A stretch of DNA of 64,000 nt from contig NC_065576.1 in assembly GCF_937616625.2 (NCBI RefSeq), positions 11,720,501 to 11,784,500 on the forward strand, written 5' to 3'. The translations under genes and the position numbers were made by a program. Shown here piece after piece: positions 59,601 through 64,000 of this stretch (the stretch's first letter is position 1; the number at the start of each line of letters is the position of its first letter). The notes beneath the pieces were generated by a model that worked only from the letters and a program-made list of their open reading frames with translations, searched no databases and was not told the DNA's origin. Source of the DNA: Mercurialis annua. Taxonomy: Eukaryota > Streptophyta > Magnoliopsida > Malpighiales > Euphorbiaceae.

Positions 59601-60610
59601 ATAGTACTCCTATTATCAAGCTTTAAGACATGGATACTATTCTTAGCTCTTCTTTGCTTAATCACAATGTGAAAGTACTTTGTATTTGCATCTCCAAGCT
59701 TTAGCCATTGGATTCTGGATTTTTGTTTCAGAAAGCTTTCTTCACATTTTAGGAGGAACCTCAGATGAATGGTCATAGCCTTCTCTTCACAGATAAGATA
59801 CTCATTCATAAGATCTTTCTGTAAGTCTTTTTGATTAATCTTCAATCTCTCCCTCTGAATATTAACTTTATGAGTAATGTCAGAGAAATGTCTTCTATTC
59901 AACTTACTAAGCCTATATCTTATAGCTTTGAGCTTCTTCACCACTTTGAACATACTAAAACCAACAACATCTTTGTCCCATTCCTCTGTCACAATATCCC
60001 TGAATTCTGGATGTGAAGTCTAGAAGTTAAAAAAATTTGAAGTTACCCCTTCTTTTCTCTACTCTGAATATAAACCATAATGGGGCTATGGTCAGAGATG
60101 CCACAAGGCATAGCATCATAGAAAGAGTTTTGTAAGCTAGGGTCACTATTAGATAAGGCCCTATCCAACTTCCTCCAAACTCTTTTATCATATAATTGGT
60201 TATTATTTCAGGTGTAGACATAGCCAATACTCCTCATCTCATTAAGGCCAGAAGCATTCACACTATTCACCATTCCATAGTATGATCACTATCCAGCTCA
60301 TTACCCCCTAATATGTCTACATCTCCTATAACAGCATTGAAATCTCCCTGAATAATCCAGGCTCCTGCAATGCTTTTAGTGTAGTCAACAAGATCAACCC
60401 ACATTTTCTGTCTTTCTACAATACTGCTAGCCCCATAGACCAAGGTCCAGCTTAAAGTACTCTCACCTATACTAAGCTTGTAGTGGATTAATTGATCAGT
60501 AGAACTAATATACCATCATACATAATCCATATTCTACCATTTTCACTATACTCATAATTATCAATCAAACTCCAACCAATCATCTTAAGGTTGTTATATA
60601 CTCTATCTTT
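56690..60610 (-). pseudogene. 5'-truncated LINE (L1-type) retrotransposon
   Basis: Minus strand. C-terminal part of the endonuclease ('CGISDHSPIMVYIQSREKKG' near 60.1 kb), linker 59525-59992 ('RLSKLNRRHFSDITHKVN', 'KSRIQWLKLGDANTKYFH'), reverse transcriptase 58550-59200 ('NQSAFIPKRSIAHNIMLAHE', 'KIDLRKAYDSIDW', 'GLRQGDPMSPLIF', catalytic FADD intact at 58702-58713), RT tail 57753-58403 and zf-RVT 57200-57746 ('WFRIVWGKNSIPRHNFILWL'). ORF1 and most of the endonuclease are absent. A few frameshifts and stops (for example TGA for Trp near 57333) break the frame, but far fewer than in the plus-strand LINE at 15-20 kb, so this copy is younger. The 3' UTR contains a tandem repeat. Confidence 0.85.
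56931..57190 (-). repeat. 133-bp tandem repeat in the LINE 3' UTR
   Basis: 'CAAGCACACCCTG.TACAAAA' at 56931 recurs at 57064 and the following 120 bp match closely ('GCCTCAGAGTGACTTGATCA', 'CAGGATCAAGCTACCAAACT'). A more diverged partial unit lies to the left of 56931. Confidence 0.85.
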
Positions 60611-60671
60611 GTTACTTCCCTTTTTTTATATTTTTTAAAATATTATCTTATCTTTTTTATTAATAAAAATA

Positions 60672-60768
60672 TTATTTTTCTCTTTTTTTCATCTTCTCCA
60701 TTCAAATCCTAATTTTATTTTCTCTTTTTTTTTCATCTCTTAAATCCTAATTTTATTTTCCTTCTATT
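60672..60768. repeat. Short tandem repeat, two units of about 45 bp
   Basis: 'AAATCCTAATTTTATTTTC' with a preceding T-rich/CATCT part occurs twice in a row beside the LINE 5' truncation point. Confidence 0.6.
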
Positions 60769-60984
60769 CTTCCATTAACAACCACCACTAATTATCTTCC
60801 ACACCACCAAATCAAATAACGCCCCACTGCCATCGCTGTCACAGCTTTGCTTTCCAGAACAGCGGCAACAACCTCTGACCGGCATCTGCTTTTCCAAAAA
60901 CAACGACAACAACTCTCCTAAAAATCACGGCATCAGCTCTTCCAAAAACCACAACATCATATCTCCTTTCCAAATCGGAGAACA

Positions 60985-61230
60985 ACAAGCAGATCTGGTC
61001 GCGCCGCCGTTCTGTTCGCCGCTGCCGCCGCTGCTCTTTCACTTGAAACAAGAGCCGCTGGTTCTTGAATCTCCAGTTGATCATCCTTTTGTTAATGCAA
61101 TAACAAAAAAATAAACAATAGAAAAAAGAATGAACTAATTTGAGAAATTATTGCAACGACTATAGATTAATTGTTACCTCAAAAGCGAATGTGAAGAGAG
61201 ATGCAATTGCTTTTTCAACTGGAACCGCCA
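60985..61230 (-). other. Possible two-exon gene start or captured gene fragment
   Basis: Minus strand: MAVPVEKAIASLFTFAFE from ATG 61230, then a GTAACA donor near 61176, and after a TTAACAAAAG acceptor near 61083 the frame continues 'DDQLEIQEPAALVSSERAAA' before a TGA near 60960. Splice sites are weak and I recognise no family. GC content is above that of the surroundings. It may be the broken 5' end of a gene cut by the LINE insertion, or chance. Confidence 0.25.
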
Positions 61231-61239
61231 TTTTTTCTT

Positions 61240-62985
61240 TTTTGGAATGAAAATTTCAAGAATTCAGCTTTTATTATACATCAATCTATGAAAAAGTATT
61301 ACTTCGTTTTTGTAATAGAAGAATGAAGATGCATTAAATTGAAAAATATGAAATGTTTTTATAGCCTCATTTTCCAGCGAGGTTTGCTAAATTGGAGTTG
61401 GATTTTGGTAGGACATTTATGATGATTTCAGAACTGATTTTTCTTAAAAAAAATTGTATACAATCTGTATTATATACGGATCATACACAAATTAAAACAT
61501 TATATACAAATAATATACAGATTATATCCATATTATATACCAAATAAATACAACAATTGAAAAAAATTGAAAAATCGTATTTTTGTAAATATTTTTTAAA
61601 AATTTGTATTTTGCATTTATTTTTTGTCTTTCTGTTAATAAAATGCATGCAGTATCTTTGTAAATATTTTCATTTTTTCCAGTATTTGTATAAAATCCTC
61701 TTTAAAATATGACAACTATCTAAATAAAATGATAAATATCTAAATAATAAAATTTATATTTTCACAAACAAACGCTCTCTAGATATTTCGGTCTAATTCC
61801 TATTTTATTCAAACTGGTGGGTATCTGTCAGGATATTTGGCTTCTATAACACGTTTTCTGTCAGTCGTTGTTTCAAAAACAAACATGCTTCAGTGTATTC
61901 TGTTGAACATTTTATTATTTCCATTTTTTTTATTAGCATAATTATTTTTCAGTTGTATTAATAAACTTAACTATAAAAAAACTTAAAAATTATCTTCCAC
62001 AACTGTTAACATGTTTAGTGATAGATCCGGATGTCGAATGTGTGATTCAGGGTTTGTGATATGGACTATGAGAAGAGAAATTAGGATGTTGAGTATCGGA
62101 GCTTGAGTATCTGACCTCGAAGCTACTTCCATAGTTTTTAATAGGATGATGGTTTAGTCTATGGAACGTTTGTTCATTCGGATTGCATGTCCGAGAGACA
62201 AATCTTTGGCCGAAACATTAGATGTGATTTCTTGTGGAACCAGCCCCTTGGATGTGGGTGCTGCTTTGTCCTTAGCCATTATCTCTTCAATGTCTGAATC
62301 GCAATTACATGAGAACATTGGTTTTCTTTCAGTTAATGCACGAGTAGCAGATCGAGTGAATTGTTGATCGTCTTTCAAATATCCGATTTTGATGCTAACT
62401 ATAAACGTGTCCTTAATGAAGTCGCCAAAAGATATTTGCAAGGTTTTCGGACCAAGTTCAAATTTTTGAATTTATAATGGGAACTCTTTCGGTTTGATGA
62501 TTTAATCGGAACAAATTGATCGCGTTTTACTAAAAGAACGAAAGTAACCAATTATACTAAAATTATAAATATCGAACCGAAGGTTGGGATTGATTTCTAA
62601 CTACTCCTAAATTAAGTTTTTAATTCGGAAATTAAGATAGAAAATCATGAGTTTTGATTTGTTTGTTTGATAAATTGTCAAGACCTTTACTAATTGAAAA
62701 CACAATCTATTTATAGGGACAGAACCCCTAATAAAAGAGAAACAAAAACCAATTAGGTCTCATTAACTAAACAAAACATATTCTAGTGAGTCGCAAAGTT
62801 TTCATTTTGACTTATCTAAAAGCTAACTAAATAAATTGGCTATTACGAGCCTGATCTCCAATTTAGCCTATTATATTATGAAGCAATCACTTTCAGCGCA
62901 CTCATCCACATGTTTTTGGACTTAATTTTCTAGGCCGGTGTAAACAACTATATTTTACCGATCCAAATCTTGTATCATATTTTAT
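61240..62985. other. Intergenic DNA, no gene supported
   Basis: Overlapping frames on both strands at 62154-62441 (95 codons, minus) and 62161-62367 (68 codons, plus) show no recognisable domain; the slightly richer base composition suggests an old coding or retroelement relic. The rest is AT-rich. Confidence 0.4.
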
Positions 62986-62990
62986 TTTAA

Positions 62991-63438
62991 GGCTAATCAC
63001 TCAAAATCCCCCCATTTTTAATATTTTTTTCAATTGCACCCTGACGTTGAAAAACTCTTTCAAAACCCTCTCACCTTTAAATTCTATTTCAATTGCACCC
63101 TAACGTAGAAAAATCATCTCAAAATTTCCCCAACTTTAGATGTTTTTTCAATTGTACCTTAAATAAGAAAATTTTATAGTTTTGATTTTAAAAAGTTATT
63201 GGGTATAACTTTAGGAGGAATGATTTTTTACATTATTAACAATATTAGTGTTTAATTAGAATATAAATTAAAAATGAAAAAATATTTTAAATTTTGTTTC
63301 ATGTGAAAAAAGGTCAATTTAATAATTTAGGGTACTATTGAAAAAGAATTTAGAGGTGGGGAGGTTTTGAGCGGATTTTCCTACATCATGTGCAATTGAA
63401 AAAAATTTAAAAGTGGAAGGCTTTTGAGTAATTAAGCC
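62991..63438. mobile_element. Long-TIR MITE, family C copy 2 (448 bp)
   Basis: GGCTAATCACTCAAAATCCC / inverse ending TTTTGAGTAATTAAGCC. The 10-bp target duplication TTTATTTTAA is at 62981-62990 and 63439-63448. Shares 'TTCAATTGCACCCT' phrases with the 1,058-bp copy at 28432 but has no hairpin-array core; here the arm motif recurs three times instead. Confidence 0.9.
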
Positions 63439-63448
63439 TTTATTTTAA

Positions 63449-64000
63449 GATAATTAACTTTTAAACTTAGTTATAGCTAGCTATATAATTCATAATATTT
63501 TTAAAATATCTTTTTTCTATCTTGTAAGTCCCAACACAATAATTTTATAAAGTTAATTTTGATGTTACTATAAATTTGAGCTCCCAATTAAGGATTTAGT
63601 TTTGTGGTTCGTGATTTTATAAGTAATTTTGTCTTGACTTAGGCTCGACGTTTTATTAGGATAGTTGAACCAATTATGGTAGAGGCGCTTAGAGTATCTA
63701 CATCATTGGAGAAATTATTGATAACAGATTATCATTATCTTATTTTTGAAGTAGACAGTAAGATTTTTATTTTTGAAAATTCAATTTCAATTCATAAATT
63801 ATAAATTATAGTTGTAATTAGATGGTCTGTTCGGTGACCAAAAAATTCTTTGTAAATTATTACTTTTGCAGTTCTCGCCATTTTATTATAGAATCATTGT
63901 TGAGGAGTCATTTTTTATGGTACTATTTTCTTTACTTCATTTTAATGAAGTTTAATCTATATTTAATAAAAAAGAATTATTTTCCAAATACCTATTTTAG
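63449..64000. other. AT-rich DNA to the window end, nothing recognised
   Basis: No coding frame, terminal repeats or RNA gene evident. Confidence 0.5.

Noticed and set aside
62154..62441. 95-codon minus and 68-codon plus frames
   Set aside because: They overlap on opposite strands and neither resembles a known family; at most an old relic.

Overview
This is a window of eudicot nuclear DNA: AT-rich, with spliced genes (GT..AG introns), non-LTR and LTR retrotransposon remains, Stowaway-like and Mutator-like MITEs, and a non-autonomous Helitron. The protein families are plant ones (nucleotide-sugar transporter, TSL-kinase-interacting protein, myristoylated CDK-like kinase, DUF3511). I cannot name the species. 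There are no prokaryotic features.

Three multi-exon genes and one single-exon gene are well supported. (1) About 0.56-5.7 kb, minus strand: the 5' part of a UDP-rhamnose/UDP-galactose transporter (URGT) gene. Four coding exons are visible and the last part runs off the left edge; its 3.2-kb first intron holds a young, gutted Ty3/gypsy element with nearly identical LTRs. (2) 34.6-38.4 kb, plus strand: a TSL-kinase interacting protein 1 (TKI1)-like gene with a non-coding first exon and seven coding exons. (3) 39.2-43.5 kb, plus strand: a six-exon CDK-like Ser/Thr kinase with an N-myristoylation start. (4) 55.5-55.8 kb, minus strand: a small DUF3511 protein. Genes 2 and 3 are co-oriented neighbours; nothing suggests that the four act in one pathway.

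The rest is mostly repeats. 5.7-13.5 kb: AT-rich sequence, microsatellites, minisatellites, fold-back elements. 13.5-20.2 kb: a decayed LTR-element ORF followed by a decayed LINE (plus strand). 21-27.5 kb: nested MITEs and two LTR-like sequences in opposite orientation. 28-33.7 kb: two diverged tandem copies of a long LTR-like repeat, one of them interrupted by a 1,058-bp fold-back element with a remarkable hairpin array. 45.8-49 kb: a Ty3/gypsy remnant with gag-protease on the minus strand facing an ORF on the plus strand, interrupted by an hAT-type MITE. 49-50.6 kb: more nested MITEs. 51.9-55.3 kb: a non-autonomous Helitron. 56.7-60.6 kb: a 5'-truncated LINE on the minus strand.

The most distinctive signal is a set of long-inverted-repeat MITEs from several families, nearly all with 9-10-bp target duplications readable by eye (a Mutator-like pattern). 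Some carry GC-rich cores built from repeated short palindromes, not just unique filler. No novel protein-coding system is evident.
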